Shown here: positions 9,070 through 18,309 of the stretch, one piece after another
Numbering within the stretch: the first letter of the stretch is position 1
How the letters are laid out: every line of letters begins with the position of its first letter
Assembly: GCF_000155735.2 (NCBI RefSeq)
Contig: NC_020908.1
Coordinates: 5,083,501 to 5,147,500 of the forward strand
Direction: 5' to 3'
DNA from: Octadecabacter arcticus 238
Lineage (GTDB): Bacteria; Pseudomonadota; Alphaproteobacteria; Rhodobacterales; Rhodobacteraceae
Length of the DNA: 64,000 nucleotides
Notes under the pieces: generated by a model
Told to the model about the DNA's origin: nothing
Databases searched by the model: none
Seen by the model: the letters and a program-made list of their open reading frames with translations, nothing else
Translations under genes and position numbers: made by a program

Positions 9070-10222
9070 TGCAATCGGATTGGGTTGGCGGCGCTCAGAT
9101 GGGCGCATTGGCCTCCGAAATCACGTTATCGCTTTTTCAACTGTGGCGCTCACCGACCGTGTCACGACACTGGCCGCGGAGCAGGTTCCCGGCGTACTGC
9201 CATTAACTCCCGCATTCCAACGTGGCTTGCGCGGGATTGATGCCACCCTTCAGCACGACATGATCAACGCAATCATCGCCCACCCGAATGTCGGCGCCGC
9301 CCTTGTTGTGACACATGATGGAGCATCTGCTGATCAACTACGCAGGTTCTGCGCCGAATTGGGAAAACCAATCGTTATTGTCGCGCTAATGGCGCAGCAG
9401 GGTATGCAGGCCGCCTGTGAAACTATGGCCGCCCATTTGCGCAGTCTTCTGGCTGAAGCGGCGGAACAGTCAAAATCAAAATTCTTGCTGCCCGATCTCA
9501 CGGTTGCACTTGAATGCGGCGGGTCTGACGCGACATCCGCGCTTTGCGCCAATCCGGCCATCGGGCGTTTTGTGGACCGGCTGATCGACGCTGGTGGCAC
9601 CGCTATTGTGTCAGAAACCGCTGAGTTCTTAGGCGGCGAAGACATCGTCCTCGCCCAATCTCGAACCCCTCAAGTCGCCGACGCCATTCTGGCATATCTA
9701 AGTGCGGAAGATGCGATAATGACGTCGGATGGAACGGATTATCGCGGTGTGAACCCAACGCAAGAAAACATAGAAGCCGGCCTGAGCACCTTGACGGAAA
9801 AGACGATGGGTGCCCTTTGCAAAATTGGCACCAGCCGCTTTGCAGGGGCGCTAAATTTTGGAGAAGAACCGACCGGCAAAGGGCTGTTCTTTATGAACAC
9901 TCCGTTCTTTAGCCCAACATCCCTGACTGGCATGGTATTGGGTGGCGCGCAGGTCTCTTTGTTTGCGATGGGCGTCTTTAACCCGTCCGGCCTGCCACTG
10001 GCCCCCACCATCAAAATATGTGGCAATCCCAAAACTCTATCGGATTGGCCCGATGCGATAGACCTTGATGTGTCAGGCGTAATTTCCGGGCGGATGAACT
10101 ACGGTGCGGCTGCGGATGACATCCTGAGGATTGTGAGAGATATTTCCAACGGTCAGGTGACCTGTGCGGAACGCTTTCAAGAAGGTCAAATCATTCTCCC
10201 TATCACGCAATCGCCACTTTAA
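9050..10222 (+). CDS. UxaA family dehydratase, large catalytic subunit
   Basis: A 390-residue protein matching the C-terminal part of altronate dehydratase/UxaA-type hydrolases. It contains the LECGGSDATSAL metal-site region near residue 155, SETAEFLGGE, and the late GMVLGGAQVSLF block. The ATG at 9050 gives the standard family start (MSTTLNDAIGLGWRRSDGRI); the longer frame from TTG at 9008 only adds residues overlapping the SAF gene. It is the last gene of the operon. Its stop lies two bases before an IS-type 26-bp repeat, so any operon genes that once followed have been cut off. Confidence 0.87.
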   Translation: MSTTLNDAIGLGWRRSDGRIGLRNHVIAFSTVALTDRVTTLAAEQVPGVLPLTPAFQRGLRGIDATLQHDMINAIIAHPNVGAALVVTHDGASADQLRRFCAELGKPIVIVALMAQQGMQAACETMAAHLRSLLAEAAEQSKSKFLLPDLTVALECGGSDATSALCANPAIGRFVDRLIDAGGTAIVSETAEFLGGEDIVLAQSRTPQVADAILAYLSAEDAIMTSDGTDYRGVNPTQENIEAGLSTLTEKTMGALCKIGTSRFAGALNFGEEPTGKGLFFMNTPFFSPTSLTGMVLGGAQVSLFAMGVFNPSGLPLAPTIKICGNPKTLSDWPDAIDLDVSGVISGRMNYGAAADDILRIVRDISNGQVTCAERFQEGQIILPITQSPL

Positions 10223-10224
10223 AG

Positions 10225-10250
10225 GGTGCTGTCAGACGAATGCGAACCAG
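10225..10250 (+). repeat. 26-bp IS terminal repeat, left copy
   Basis: The 26 bases starting GGTGCTGTCAGACGAATG are an exact inverted match to 20954-20979, where they form the end of an IS6-like transposase remnant. Only the terminal repeat remains here; the following bases are unrelated to that IS. Confidence 0.85.
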
Positions 10251-10298
10251 GCTCTACAAGAAGAAAATACTTTAATCCGTGGGTGTATTGGGACGAGC

Positions 10299-10526
10299 GC
10301 CGAAAAAGATGCACCAGTTATTCACGCGGCGCTCGACAGGATCATCTACGAGTGGCAAACCTATGCTGGTAGGTACGGCGAAAAAATGATTGAAAAACGC
10401 CTTGCCGCGATACGGTTCTTTGAATGCAAACTGGAGGGAAAACCGTTCGGCAAGCTATCAAAGGCTGATTTTGCGACAGTTCGTGATGAGAAAAAAGGCT
10501 TGCTACGACAAAAGGGCCTGACGTTT
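10299..10526 (+). pseudogene. Tyrosine recombinase N-terminal fragment
   Basis: About 75 codons encode a helical stretch with a LSKADFATVRDE-type segment resembling the SAM-like core-binding domain of phage-type integrases. No catalytic domain follows: the frame runs into unrelated sequence and no Arg-His-Arg-Tyr set is present. There is no convincing start codon, because the upstream part of the frame crosses the IS repeat and the uxaA end. I regard it as a decayed fragment; the family call is tentative. Confidence 0.45.
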
Positions 10527-10870
10527 TGGACAAGTCTGGGGAGTTCGACTCTGCAACCTACCATAGCTTTACGCTTACTTATACGGCGGACGATATCACG
10601 CTTAGTACTGCTTTGATCAATGAAAGCGTCGCATTGGCCGACATCGGGTACGAAGACACCGTTCTGGACGCATCCGATATCCTGCCGCGTGGTATCCGCC
10701 TGTTCCGACTGCCCGACCATAACCCGCATACCTCCGTCCAGATTGAGCGCAAACTGAGCCCGCAGTCAGGAAGGGATAACCCACTCTTCGTGCGCGTTGC
10801 CTTGGAGGACGGAACGCAGGCTTGGTCTAGTCCTATTTACATTCTGAGGGAAATTGGGGAACAGTATTGA
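10526..10870 (+). pseudogene. C-terminal fragment of an unidentified protein (PHP/DUF3604-like tail)
   Basis: The 114-codon frame ends in NPLFVRVALEDGTQAWSSPI, a pattern I associate with the C-terminal beta-rich part of PHP-type/DUF3604 proteins. The start is a TTG inside sequence shared with the preceding integrase fragment, so the N-terminal catalytic part is absent. The stop is immediately followed by the ATG of the DUF3592 gene, so the two may once have been cotranscribed. The assignment rests on memory of the family tail only and is uncertain. Confidence 0.35.
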
Positions 10871-10871
10871 G

Positions 10872-11270
10872 ATGATGAATTTTTTTCCTCTTGGGTTGGC
10901 TTTCGCCGTTGCAATAGCGCTCATATTTCTGGGTATAGCGCTGTTCCTCAAAACACGCCGGTTTCGGGCGAAAGCCAAACCAGTCGATGCCGTAATTGTT
11001 GGTGTCGAAGAATTAGGTGATCTCCGAGAAGACGGCTTGGGCGCATTTCGTCTTTCCTATGAGTACACTGCCGCTGATGGAAGGGTCATTCAGGCCGTAC
11101 AGTCCGTCTTGAAGGCGCGAAGCCCTCAAGTTGGGACCGATGTTACGATGCTTGCCGACCCACAAAATCCAGAAAAATTGGGGAAGCGTAGCGTCGTGGA
11201 ATATGTGTTTCCAGCGGGTTTCGTGATAGCTGGTATCGCTATGTTGTCGATTATAGCTATACTCAGATAG
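10872..11270 (+). CDS. DUF3592 domain membrane protein
   Basis: A 132-residue protein with one membrane helix near the N-terminus (FPLGLAFAVAIALIFLGIAL) and one at the C-terminus. Between them is a small beta-rich domain (FRLSYEYTAADGR, VTMLADPQNPEK) typical of DUF3592 proteins, whose role is unknown. The ATG at 10872 follows the previous stop by one base; TTG at 10854 is an alternative with worse context. The protein appears complete and has survived inside a region otherwise full of broken mobile elements. Confidence 0.7.
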   Translation: MMNFFPLGLAFAVAIALIFLGIALFLKTRRFRAKAKPVDAVIVGVEELGDLREDGLGAFRLSYEYTAADGRVIQAVQSVLKARSPQVGTDVTMLADPQNPEKLGKRSVVEYVFPAGFVIAGIAMLSIIAILR

Positions 11271-11413
11271 TAGTTCAGATTCTTGATGAATCCCGCAATC
11301 CTTGTTCCATTTTGATCTGGTTGCGACCGGCCCTTCTGAAGTTACAACGCCTTGAAGTGGTCCTGGTTTTTAAGACAGGTTTGCGGCTTGGCTAAGATGC
11401 ATCTGGTTTATGT

Positions 11414-11513
11414 TCATGCCACTTTTCGTATCTCTGCTTGCTCGAAGTATGCCACGTCTGGGGTAAGTTTGTTGAGCGCGGTGTGAGGGCGCTCTGTGTT
11501 GTAGAAGCCGTCT
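11414..11513 (-). pseudogene. IS3-family transposase C-terminal remnant
   Basis: On the minus strand this stretch encodes GFYNTERPHTALNKLTPDVA followed by a short tail and TGA. This is the typical C-terminal end of an IS3-family OrfB (the YN..RPH.AL motif). It is cut off at about 11513, where an IS630 fragment on the other strand begins. Confidence 0.7.
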
Positions 11514-12061
11514 ATTTTGCCGACGCTGTGCATCCAGAATATCAGACGAAGCCCGCTTTTGGCTGGGTCAAAACGGGTTCAAATCCAGGGGTCCCGACCA
11601 CGGCAGGCCTGGGCCGCGTGAATATCCATGGTGCGCTCAATCTTGAAACCTTCGATGCGCCCTTTGTCGAGCCAACCACCGTCGGCGGGATCAGTGCGGC
11701 CCAGCTTCTTACCAAGATTGAGGCCCGCAACTCCGAAAAACGGATCATTCATGTAATCTGGGACAACGCCGCCTATCACAAAGGGCCAGATGTCAGGGCT
11801 TTCCTTGCCAGACCAGACTGCCGCTTCCACCTCATACAATTGCCGCCGTATTGCCCACACCTCAATCCCATCGAACGATTATGGGCCGTGATGCACCAGA
11901 AGGTGACATATAACCGATACTACCCCACACAAAAACAGTTCGCGAATGCGATCCGGAGATTCTTTTGGGAAACCATCTCAAGTGAGTTGAAAGTTTTCCG
12001 TGACCAAGTTTCAGACAATTTTCGCGTTATAACTCATGAAAAAGTTCGGGTTTTGGGGTAG
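11514..12061 (+). pseudogene. IS630-family transposase, C-terminal part
   Basis: The frame encodes the DDE domain of an IS630/Tc1-type transposase: FADAVHPEY (first Asp), VIWDNAAYHKG (second Asp) and PPYCPHLNPIERLW (Glu). The N-terminal helix-turn-helix half is missing because the sequence begins abruptly after the IS3 remnant. The element end is near 12069, with a TA dinucleotide in keeping with IS630 target choice. A related fragment lies at 16740-17170 on the other strand. Confidence 0.85.
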
Positions 12062-12250
12062 GAGCGGTATATAACACTTAGATCGTCTGTTTTGGTATGC
12101 ACAGCCATATAATGGGCTTGGCGAGTGTGAAAGCTAGTACTTTGATGTTATTTAAAATACCATCCTAGAGCTTATAAAAACATGAAATGGTAGTTAATTT
12201 AAAGTTAAATTATTCTATAACTTTAGGATAGAAATGAACAGGAGGGTTTG

Positions 12251-13099
12251 ATGAAACGTGTGTTCACGATGGTCGGAAATTTCGAGGAACGAAACCTAAC
12301 GATTTGGGACATTCGTGCCCTCAAGGGGCAGCAAATTCTGACGCAGACTTTGCCATCGTGCCCTGAGGATGCAAGTGCTGCCACAAAAGCTGGTATAGAT
12401 TTGTTAAATGTCCGTTTTGAGCCGGAATTCCCTCACCGTGCAGCTGCCATAAGAGGGGTATCCCCCAAAACATTCACAACTTTTGCAATGCCTTTAATTG
12501 GTGTTTCTTCGTCGCAAGAGGCACTGCGGATGGCACATTCTGCGTTACAGTTGGGTGCGGACTCTATTATGTGCCAATGGAGCCTTGAATTTGTTGAAAC
12601 GCTCTCGAAAGCGGGTATTCCCGTGCAAGGTCATGTAGGGCTGGTTCCAAGAAAAAGCATGTGGACTGGGGGGCTGCGTGCGGTTGGGAAGACTACAGGC
12701 GAGGCAATGTCGATATACCAAGACATCAAAGACCTTGAGAATGCAGGCGCTTGGGCAGTTGAGTGTGAAGTCATGCCCTCGCGCGTTACAGAAGAGCTGA
12801 GCAAGAGAACGTCTCTTATCACAGTGTCAATTGGTGCTGGGTCTGCAGGTGACGTCCAATTCTTGTTCGCTCGCGACATTCTAGGGGATGGTCCAGGCCC
12901 GTTTCCGCGACATTCAAAGCAATATTGCGACCTAGAATATGCCCGGGCCTCGATGCAGGACATGAGAAAGACTGCTTTCAGTGCGTTTATTGCAGACGTT
13001 CATTCAGGTAGCTTTCCGGCCTCGCAGCACGAAGTCAAGATTGACGACGAAGCATACCAGAGTTTGGTTACTGAATTAGATAAAGTCCAAAAGATATAA
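12251..13099 (+). CDS. PanB-like (ketopantoate hydroxymethyltransferase family) protein
   Basis: A 282-residue protein laid out like 3-methyl-2-oxobutanoate hydroxymethyltransferase: LTIWDIRALKG at the N-terminus, GADSIMCQW, GIPVQGHVGLVPRKS, an ECEVMPSRVTEELSKR block and SIGAGSAGDVQ. Several positions differ from textbook PanB; for example, the usual KLEGG after GAD is replaced by MCQW. It may therefore act on another 2-oxo acid or be a phosphoenolpyruvate-mutase-superfamily relative. The ATG at 12251 is chosen because AGGAGGG lies at 12239-12245. The AT-rich 180 bases upstream could hold its promoter. It is isolated between IS fragments with no pantothenate gene nearby. Confidence 0.65.
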   Translation: MKRVFTMVGNFEERNLTIWDIRALKGQQILTQTLPSCPEDASAATKAGIDLLNVRFEPEFPHRAAAIRGVSPKTFTTFAMPLIGVSSSQEALRMAHSALQLGADSIMCQWSLEFVETLSKAGIPVQGHVGLVPRKSMWTGGLRAVGKTTGEAMSIYQDIKDLENAGAWAVECEVMPSRVTEELSKRTSLITVSIGAGSAGDVQFLFARDILGDGPGPFPRHSKQYCDLEYARASMQDMRKTAFSAFIADVHSGSFPASQHEVKIDDEAYQSLVTELDKVQKI

Positions 13100-13821
13100 T
13101 GCTATACTGGGAGTCCTTGAGTGGTTCTGTCGCAAACTTTTGGGTCTTTCGTTTGTTGGTTGATTTTGCGACATGGTTCTCAAACAAGCAAGCAAAAGGG
13201 TGTATCGGATATCGGTTGATTCCTGGACATAATTATGCTGCGAGCTCCGCAAACTGCTGAAACGCGGTGAGGCCGTTGGCATGGAGCTGCCCTTTTCGGA
13301 TCATGTGCGCGGTCTCGATCCCAGCCAAGGTCGCCTCGGCAGAATGGAAGGCCTTGAAGCCAAGCATCGGGGCCGTGATCCGCTTTACGAAGCGATGGTC
13401 CTGTTCAATGATGTTGTTGAGGTATTTGACCTGCAGGATCTTGATGGTGTTGCCTGAGCCCGTGAACTTCAGGATCACATTGATGCTTTGCAGACCCGCC
13501 AGATTGGCGCCGCTCTTGTCGATGACGACACGGTCAGGCACGCCATTCGTGCCAATCGCGCGCTTGAAAAACCGACGGGCCGCAGCCTTGTCGCGACGCT
13601 CAGACAGCATGAAATCAAGGGTTTTTCCTGTGTTGTCGACCGCCCGGTAATAGTAGGTCCACCGTCCCTTAACCTTGATGTAGGTTTCATCCATGCGCCA
13701 AGATACGGCGGTTGGCTTCTTGCGGGACTGCGCTTGTACCGCCATCAGCGGCCCAAACTTAACCACCCAACGGTTCAAGGTTGCATGGTCAACTTCAGCC
13801 CCACGCTCCTCCATGAATTTC

Positions 13822-15209
13822 TGAGTTATTGTCAAATCTGGTGTTTGAGTATTGTTGGTCATGCGGTGATCTGGTCGGGGTTTGTGGTTTCGATTCCGTC
13901 TTTGAACGTGACGCCTGTGATGACTTTTGCGAGGTAGTCAAAGCCGCGTAGCTTCCTCCAATTTTGCTCAGCACATTGCCTCAGTTTGAACATCATGTGC
14001 AGCATGCCATCGCGTGACAGGCAGCCCTTTGAACGCTTGGTACGATGCCGGATCGTCGCGAAGGCCGATTCAATTGGATTGCTAGTGCGGATGCTTTGCC
14101 AATGCTGCGCCGGGAAGTCGAAGAATGCCATGAGTTCCTCACGATCTTTTTGCAGGCATAGTGTGGCCTTGGGATATTTGGGTTCGTAGGTTTTGATGAA
14201 CAGATCGAACGCCTTTTCTGCATCGACTTTGGTCTCGGCCTGCCAGATGTCGTGCAGCGCGGCCTTGGCTTTTGGCTGAGACAGCTTGGGTAAACAATTG
14301 AGCACGTTCATCGTTTTGTGTTGCCAACAGCGTTGATGGCGGGTCTCAGGATAGACTTCGTCCATGGCCGCCCAAAACCCCATGGCACCGTCCCCGATGG
14401 CCAGTTTGGGCGCATTCATGCCTCAGCTTTTGAGGTTAAGCAGAACCTCGCGCCAGCTCTGCGTGGACTCGCGCACCCCATCCTCAATTGCCAGAAATCG
14501 CTTCTTGCCACGGGCAGTTACCCCAATAATAACAAGGGCACAGAGCTTGTCATCCTCGCCCCGAAGGCCGCTGTGAACGCCGTCGGCCCAGATATAGACG
14601 ATGGGCTCGTCATCTAACTCAGCGCCTTTCCAAGCCTCGTATTCATTGGCCCAATCGCGTTTTAAACGCGAAACCGTATTAGCCGACAAGCCAACGGCAT
14701 CTGGGCCCAGAAGAACCTTGAGGGCGGGAGCCATCTCGCCGCTGGAGATCCCTTTGAGGTAAAGCCATGGCAAGGCCGCTTCCAGCGTCTTCGTGCGGCG
14801 CACATAGGGCGGCACCAGGGCAGACCGGAATGTCACCGGTGTGCCGTCCTTGGACCGAACCTTTGGAATGCGCACGCTCACAGGGCCAATGCCCGTTTGA
14901 AACGGGCGGGCCGGATGATGTCCATTACGCACGACTGCCGCGTGACCGGCATCGGTGCGTAAGCCGGTAAATTGCGCCAAATAACTGACAAGCTCAGCCT
15001 CAACTGCTGTCGCGATCAATTGTTGTGCTCCCGTTTTCAGCAACTCCGTCAACGCGTCCGTCATCTCGTCTCGACGCGCAAAATCAACAATGTTAGTAGT
15101 TCCCATGGTGGTGTATCTCCTTTGGTTGGGCTGCTGTCTTCCAACAACAATTCAACCAGATACGCCGCCAACCTTCAAACCACTCAAACACCAGATTCAG
15201 TCATAGCTC
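13822..15209 (-). mobile_element. IS256-family element, copy 1
   Basis: Terminal sequences match those of the intact copy at 50873-52260. The element sits inside an IS6 transposase gene, and about a dozen host bases at the insertion point are missing, so no target duplication is visible. Confidence 0.85.
13859..15106 (-). pseudogene. IS256-family transposase with a nonsense mutation
   Basis: It matches the intact 415-residue transposase at 50976-52223 along its full length. At 14420-14422 (minus strand) a CGA arginine codon has become TGA between LLNLKS and GMNAPK, splitting the frame into 227 and 186 residues. The protein would bind element ends and cut them through a DDE catalytic domain; the truncated product would lack the second catalytic Asp (IGDGAMGFW). 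It is otherwise undamaged. Confidence 0.88.
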
Positions 15210-15388
15210 ATAGGAACTCCATATCGCACATAGAAATAAACCGCGTACAGGATTACGCTCTTAGGATAATGGGCTCCCTTGAAATCAACCGACATCCGAT
15301 ACACCCTGTTGCTTGCTTGTTTGAGAACCATGTCGCAAAATCAGCCAACAAACGAAAGATCCCGAAAGTTTGCGACAGAACCTTTTGT

Positions 15389-15491
15389 TCAACTCTAGCC
15401 CAAGGCTGGCTTCCATGATCGCCGCAGAGATATAGGAGGCACCACCGGGAGGGTCATTACCGTTCGGTACATCGCCGGGGGCCTCTTTCAC
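15389..15491 (-). pseudogene. N-terminal fragment of an unidentified gene
   Basis: On the minus strand a GTG-initiated frame encodes APGDVPNGNDPPGGASYI and ISAAIMEASLGLELN and then runs into the IS6 end at 15382. The composition looks like real coding sequence, and the break coincides with the IS boundary, so the rest of the gene has been lost. I do not recognise the family. An alternative is an internal fragment of a longer gene, but a stop lies about 30 bases upstream. Confidence 0.35.
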
Positions 15492-15690
15492 CGCCGTTAG
15501 ATAGCAACAACTCCTTTCTTAACCAAGTTATATTTGCTAGAAATGACTTTGTGTTAAATATACCTCTTATGGGAGCTATTTCACTTAAGCAGATATATGG
15601 TAACAACGGTCAGAAATGGAGTAAGACATTACCTTTATTACATCAGGAAAGCGTAGTGGCCGGCGTTCTGGGCGTCCAACTGTCAGTGAC

Positions 15691-16677
15691 GTGGCCGCGC
15701 ATTCTAATGTTTCAACCGCGACAGTTTCAAGGTGTCTTTCGAAATCGGAACTTGTCCGGCCAGAGGTCAAGTTACGCGTTGAAGCGTCAATTCTGGAGCT
15801 AGGTTATGTACTTGATGGAGCTGCAAAGGCGCTTAAGACTGACAAGTCTGAAACTATTGGTGTCATTGTTCCAACACTTGAGATCAGCAGCTTTGCATCT
15901 GCTATACAAGCCCTCGAGAAAACACTTTCGGATGCAAATTATACAACAGTCCTAGCGGTATCAGATTTTGATACGGAGAAAGAATTACGGCTGGCCCGAA
16001 ATCTTGCTCAACAGGGTGTTGATGCAATTATTCTGATCGGTCAGGAAAACGACGACAGGCTTGTCATGTTTCTGGAAAATATACAGATGCCACATGTAAG
16101 CTTGTGGGACGTTGGGAAGGGTTCCAAATACCCACACATAGGCTTTGATAACCGTGAAGGTTTACGCCAGATTACTCAATATGTTTTAGATCACGGGCAT
16201 ACAGATGTCGTTCTTGTATTGGGAGGTGGCCCACATGCAAATGCGCGCACTAAACAACGCAGAGCTGGTTTCGAGGATGCAATGACATCGCGAGGCCTGC
16301 CCGTGTCTCCTGGCATCATTTACGAAATGCCGTATAATCCGTTTAGCGGCAAAATAGCGCTAGAAAGGATCTGGGGCCTTAGCTCTAAACCCACTGCAAT
16401 CGTCTGTGCGAGCGACATCCTAGCTCTTGGAGTTCTAAGGGCCTGTAAAGAGATTGGCATTTCTATCCCAAATGATGTTTCTATCACTGGCTTTGATGGG
16501 TTAAACATCATGGCCGACCTTTGGGTGCCGGTTACAAGCATGTCAGTTCCAGCCAGAGAAATGGGCGAAGCCGCTGCAACTTACTTGTTGAATATCTTGC
16601 AAAACAGACCAACAAAACCCTTGCTGGAACTGAATTGTAAATTAATAGAAGGGGAATCGGTCAAAGCGCTGACTTAA
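15691..16677 (+). CDS. LacI-family transcriptional regulator, start region possibly damaged
   Basis: A 328-residue protein with the LacI helix-turn-helix (VSTATVSRCLS), the hinge/dimer part and the periplasmic-binding-protein-like sugar domain (ETIGVIVPTLE, CASDILALGVLRACKE, VSITGFDGL). The GTG at 15691 starts inside the expected helix-turn-helix. In-frame codons before it encode RPTVSD, as in good homologues, back to ATG-GAG-TAA ending just before 15630. Either an unusual start such as ATT is used, or a sense codon has mutated to that TAA. It has no obvious target gene, since both neighbours are IS debris. The PanB-like gene is the nearest intact gene. Confidence 0.75.
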   Translation: MAAHSNVSTATVSRCLSKSELVRPEVKLRVEASILELGYVLDGAAKALKTDKSETIGVIVPTLEISSFASAIQALEKTLSDANYTTVLAVSDFDTEKELRLARNLAQQGVDAIILIGQENDDRLVMFLENIQMPHVSLWDVGKGSKYPHIGFDNREGLRQITQYVLDHGHTDVVLVLGGGPHANARTKQRRAGFEDAMTSRGLPVSPGIIYEMPYNPFSGKIALERIWGLSSKPTAIVCASDILALGVLRACKEIGISIPNDVSITGFDGLNIMADLWVPVTSMSVPAREMGEAAATYLLNILQNRPTKPLLELNCKLIEGESVKALT

Positions 16678-16739
16678 CAGCTCCTCGCAGTAAGATCATT
16701 GGACAGCCAAAGTATTTATGAAAATATATGAATTTAAGC

Positions 16740-17170
16740 TATACTCCGTCACTCCAAAACCCGCAGATTTTGTTCTGAGATGATGCTGAAGTTATCAGTG
16801 ACCTGATTTTGGAAGTTGTGCCATTTCTCTGGGATAATTTTCCGAAAGAACTTCAGAATGGATTCGGTAAATAGCTTTTTCTTGGGATAGGCGCCATTGT
16901 GGGTGACGTGTTGGTGCATCATGGCCCAGAGCCTTTCAATTGGATTTAGGTGCGGGCAATAGGGCGGCAGCTGGATCAGGTGGATGCGGCAGCTTTTGCG
17001 TGAGAGAAAAGCCCTGACATCCGGCCCTTTGTGGTAAGCGGCGTTGTCCCATATCACATGGATTATGCGTTTATCTTGATTGCGGGCCTCAATCTTGGCC
17101 AGCAATTGCACGGCACTCACACCATCTACTGTGATCGGCGCGACGAAAGGCGTATCAAAGGTTTCAAGGT
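16740..17170 (-). pseudogene. IS630-family transposase, C-terminal part (second copy)
   Basis: Minus-strand sequence encodes VIWDNAAYHKGPDVRAFL and PPYCPHLNPIERLW, the last two catalytic blocks of an IS630 DDE domain, clearly related to the copy at 11514-12061. The N-terminal part is missing and is replaced at 17171 by a 34-base IS6 end. No intact start exists. Confidence 0.85.
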
Positions 17171-17204
17171 GGTTCTGTCGCAAACTTTTGGGATCTTTCG
17201 TTTG
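17171..17204 (+). repeat. IS6 terminal relic
   Basis: About 34 bases beginning GGTTCTGTCGCAAACTTTTG match the 5' end of the IS6 copies at 13123 and 15382. Nothing else of the element remains. The relic joins an IS630 fragment to the end of an IS3 element and marks a deletion or recombination scar. Confidence 0.75.
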
Positions 17205-17248
17205 TTTTGCGACATGGCGGTGTTTGTCAAAGGTGTTGTCCGCCGATT

Positions 17249-18309
17249 TCATGCAGCGTCTCTGATTTCAGAGGCGCTGATTTCGTTTTCTGGGTTCAGC
17301 CAGACGGGTCCTGCTGGTTGCCAGTTTCGGGTTTTTCCTGACCAGCGTTGCGGGTTTTGCGCGCGAGCAGTGGCATAGAGATTGGCACGATTTGTGAGCG
17401 TTGCACGATCATGACCTGCGTGGCGCGCATTCGGCGTGACGAAGCGGATGGCGCTGTGCAGGTGTTCACTATTGTACCAACCAGCGAAGGTTTGGACCCA
17501 GGTTTGAGCATCCGCCTTGGTGGCAAAGCCCTTGGTCGGCCAGTCCGGGCGGTATTTGCAGGTTCGGAACAACGCCTCTGAGAAAGGGTTGTCGTTGCTT
17601 ACGCGAGGGCGACTGTAGGAGGCCGTGATCCCTAGTTTTTCCATCGTCACCTTCATCGTGGCGCCCTTCATAGGACTGCCGTTGTCAGCGTGCAGAACCA
17701 AGGGGCGCATCTGACAGCCCTCCGCTAGCACTGCTTGCCGGATCAGAATGGCAGCCAGATCCGCACTTTCACGCTCATGGATGTACAGCCCACGATCTTC
17801 CGGCTGAAGATGTCCACGATCAGATACAGATAGAAGAACATGCCTGCGACAGGTCCCGGCATCCAGGTAATGTCCCAGGTCCAGACCTCACAGGGCGCAC
17901 TGGCCTGATAGCTTGTGGGCTTCTTACGCTTGACTGGGGACTTGGCTCGACCCCGGTGATGCTGCAATCCATTGGCGCGCAGAATGCGGTAGAAACTCGT
18001 TTCCGAGGCTAGATACTGCCCCCGATCTGCTAGCTTTGGCACAATCTGACTTGGGGGAAGGCTAGAGAACTCCTTTGAATTACAGACATCTAGAACAGCC
18101 GCGCGTTCTGCCGTACTCAACGCGTTTGCTGGTTCCGCACGCGGCACGAGGGGGCGCTTATCAGGGCGAACCTCGCCGTCTTTTGTCCAGCGCCGCAGAG
18201 TGCGTTCGCTGATTTCCAACTCGGAACAGGCTTTGGCGCGCTGCGCTCCTGCGGTGACGGCCTCATTGATCAGAGCAACTGCGGTTTGGCGATCTGGGGT
18301 GCTGATCAT
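17249..18309 (-). pseudogene. IS3-family transposase OrfB, frameshifted
   Basis: It starts at ATG 18309, overlapping the orfA stop by four bases. It carries a helix-turn-helix-like N-terminus and the integrase core: WTWDITWMPGP (Asp), VLHADNGSPMKG (Asp) and SNDNPFSEALF (Glu). Compared with the copy at 63214, a net one-base loss after KIVGC (about 17775-17785) shifts the frame, so the core is split over two reading frames. The rest is nearly identical to the second copy. Confidence 0.85.

Larger units (their letters stand above)
13233..15331 (-). pseudogene. IS6-family transposase, split by IS256
   Basis: The N-terminal codons (MVLKQASNRVYRMS) lie at 15331-15210 and the remainder at about 13817-13233, with an IS256 element between them. 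The C-terminal part retains the DDE core: WRMDETYIKVKG (Asp), VIDKSGANL (Asp) and KYLNNIIEQDHR (Glu). A few bases of the gene at the insertion point are missing in addition to the interruption. The family moves by replicative transposition and often leaves adjacent deletions, which fits the damaged surroundings. Confidence 0.85.
13123..15382 (-). mobile_element. IS6-family element with two 5' ends, interrupted by IS256
   Basis: The element is bounded by GGTTCTGTCGCAAAC and its reverse complement. About 94 bases at each end (13123-13216 and 15289-15382) are near-identical inverted copies of the same transposase-start end, including the first codons. The left end is therefore a transplanted 5' end, not the normal 3' end. 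An IS256 element occupies 13822-15209. No 8-base target duplication is seen (ccttgagt against ttttgttc). Confidence 0.75.
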
